64,000 nt of DNA from Gemmatimonadota bacterium (lineage in GTDB: Bacteria; 4572-55; J002): the NCBI GenBank assembly GCA_003697105.1, contig RFFQ01000095.1:1-64000 (forward strand). The letters run 5' to 3'. A model generated the notes under the pieces. It saw only the letters and a list, made by a program, of their open reading frames with translations, did not search any database and was not told the DNA's origin. Shown piece after piece: positions 62,740-64,000 of the stretch. How positions within the stretch are numbered: position 1 is the stretch's first letter; each line of letters opens with the position of its first letter. Both the position numbers and the translations under genes were made by a program.

Positions 62740-64000
62740 TCATTTTTCCACATGAATGCGTGCATCAACGGCGATAACCTGTTCACCGGTGCCAAGCAAC
62801 GGATTTATATCCAGTTCGGTGATCTCTGGAGCTACTTGTAACAATGCGGAGAGATGCACAATGACCTCTGCGAACCGGTCTTCATCAATGCCACGTTGTC
62901 CCCGGACCCCTTGAATCAATTTGTAACCTTTTAACCGGCGGATCATTTCGTGTGCTTCTGGCATACCCAGTGGTGCTAAACCGGCCATGACATCTTTCCA
63001 TACTTCGATGTAAATCCCGCCTAAGCCGCACAAAATCAGGTGTCCAAAAGGGGGTTCTTTTTTCGCACCGGCGAACAATTCCATGCCGGTGAGCATCGGT
63101 TGGATCAGTACCGCCGTTGCCCCGTTAATACGCATCAATCGATCAAATTGGGAGATGACCCCAGCACGATTGGTTACATTGAGCGCAATACCGCCTACAT
63201 CGGATTTATGCACGGGTCCGACCACCTTCATCACCACCGGAAAGCCGAAGGTTTCCGCCTGTTCAAGCGCGTCTTCAATGCGGTTCACCACCGCTTCCCT
63301 CACGCGGGGAATACCGGCGGCATCCAATAGCCCTTGCACTTCCGCGGGCGGTAAATAACCGGATTTTGCTCTCTCGATAATTGCCCGAATTGTTGCCGTA
63401 TCGATGTCCGGTAATTGGGGTGAACCTATTGCCGGTGCAGGGGTGTGGTACACTTTTGCCAGCGCTCGCCCCAAGGCGACCTCATCCGGGCAGTTGACCC
63501 GTCCCAAACTCAGGAAATACTCCACCTCTTTTGCCGCGGTCACAATAGAAGGCAGTACGGGATAAATCGGTTTTTGGCAACAATTCATTTTATCATTAAG
63601 AACCGTGTACACCTCGGTGATGTCGAACAGACCGGGTGTGCCAAAGATGACCACCATCGCATCAATGTTAGCAAATTTTTGGTCAACATAATCGATGATA
63701 GTTCCCAGTTGTTCCGCGGTGCCGGTAGCCAAAAAATCGATGGGATTTCCCACCGCCGAGCCGGGATAAAGCTTGGTAAGCAGTTCGTCTGCCGCTTCAC
63801 CGGTAATCGGAGGGACGTTCAACCCCCCTTCAGAGAGGGCGTCCGCCAGCATAACCCCGGGACCACCGGCGTGGGTGATGATGGCAATGTTCTTTCCGGT
63901 TAGTGGTTTATAGCAAAAAATTCCGGCAACCGTGATCAGTTCTTCCCGGCTATGGCAGCGCACAATACCGGCTTTACGGAAAAGGGCTTCTGTGGCGGTG
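62740..64000 (-). CDS. ADP-forming acyl/acetyl-CoA synthetase, partial (runs off the right edge)
   Basis: The frame is open to the window edge, so the start is missing; ~420 residues are seen. The first part covers the C-terminal portion of the CoA-ligase half (YKPLTGKNIAIITHAGGPG, LYPGSAVGNPIDFLATGTA). The ATP-grasp half follows (FPVVMKVVGPVHKSDVGG, GMELFAGAKKEPPFGHLI, then TELDINPLLGTGEQVIAVDAR). Such enzymes make ATP from acetyl-CoA or another acyl-CoA, or the reverse. The phosphate-carrying His lies in the part outside the window or is not visible to me. Adjacent to the truncated glycerate kinase. Confidence 0.85.
   Translation of the reverse strand, partial: TATEALFRKAGIVRCHSREELITVAGIFCYKPLTGKNIAIITHAGGPGVMLADALSEGGLNVPPITGEAADELLTKLYPGSAVGNPIDFLATGTAEQLGTIIDYVDQKFANIDAMVVIFGTPGLFDITEVYTVLNDKMNCCQKPIYPVLPSIVTAAKEVEYFLSLGRVNCPDEVALGRALAKVYHTPAPAIGSPQLPDIDTATIRAIIERAKSGYLPPAEVQGLLDAAGIPRVREAVVNRIEDALEQAETFGFPVVMKVVGPVHKSDVGGIALNVTNRAGVISQFDRLMRINGATAVLIQPMLTGMELFAGAKKEPPFGHLILCGLGGIYIEVWKDVMAGLAPLGMPEAHEMIRRLKGYKLIQGVRGQRGIDEDRFAEVIVHLSALLQVAPEITELDINPLLGTGEQVIAVDARIHVEK

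Noticed and set aside
1-64000. CRISPR arrays, tRNA or rRNA genes, insertion sequences or prophage
   Set aside because: No repeat-spacer pattern, cloverleaf, rRNA-like sequence, transposase or integrase was recognised; the large repeats seen are TPR/HEAT coding repeats or terminator hairpins.

Overview
The window looks like chromosome from an uncultured Gram-negative bacterium of the FCB type, with Calditrichota, KSB1 and related candidate phyla as the closest fits. This is an inference from gene content: PorV/PorQ-like outer-membrane proteins, a DUF2723 membrane protein with C-terminal TPRs, several lipobox lipoproteins, a subtilase with a dockerin-like tail, RNase Y, and many TPR proteins. 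No rRNA, tRNA, CRISPR array, transposase, integrase or phage gene was seen, and most genes lie on the minus strand in tightly packed operons. Promoters are unusually readable: eleven clear minus-strand sites have a TTGACA-like -35 box (TTGTCT in one) at 16-18 bases from a -10 box, and several of them correct start codons that a longest-ORF reading would place too far upstream.

Layout. 0-8.8 kb: a nucleotidyltransferase-like protein, an FmdB-type zinc ribbon, a YtcJ-like amidohydrolase, a GAF-GGDEF signalling protein, then an operon of a small DUF5678-like protein, a PdxJ homologue with altered catalytic residues, a membrane TPR protein and a VOC protein. 8.8-15 kb: a surface-glycan operon (sulfotransferase, flippase, amidohydrolase, two GT4 glycosyltransferases, methyltransferase) divergent from a radical SAM gene. 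16-20 kb: metallophosphoesterase, ATP-grasp-like protein, membrane GT2/GT21 glycosyltransferase, methyltransferase. 20-29 kb: a 2770-residue lipoprotein with a TolB-like propeller, TPR arrays and two CHAT modules that both appear to lack the catalytic His/Cys, preceded by a small Ig-like lipoprotein.

29-32 kb: an outer-membrane operon including a PorV-TPR fusion. 32-40.5 kb: the housekeeping run infC-rpmI-rplT-pheS-pheT-coiled-coil gene-zapA, a convincing 6S RNA with its own promoter, rny, a WalJ-type MBL protein and nfi. 40.5-46.8 kb: solute-binding lipoprotein, cyclic-nucleotide-binding protein, a transporter-HEAT protein, and radA. 46.9-54.2 kb: DUF2723-TPR protein, methyltransferase, YbhN-like flippase-like protein, and a tandem cyclase-like/TPR protein. 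54.3-58.5 kb: subtilase, frameshifted SWIM-zinc-finger gene, and acyl-CoA carboxylase beta subunit. 58.6-60.5 kb (plus strand): a divergent tryptophan-2,3-dioxygenase-like protein paired with a kynureninase-like PLP enzyme. 60.6-64 kb: small Cys4 protein, cold-shock protein, DUF3467 protein, an N-terminally truncated glycerate kinase, and an ADP-forming acyl-CoA synthetase running off the right edge.

The most promising leads for undescribed biology are the PdxJ-like protein without two catalytic residues, the TDO-like/kynureninase-like pair, the double-pseudo-CHAT giant lipoprotein, and the sAC-like tandem cyclase protein. All calls were made by reading the sequence; no database search was run.
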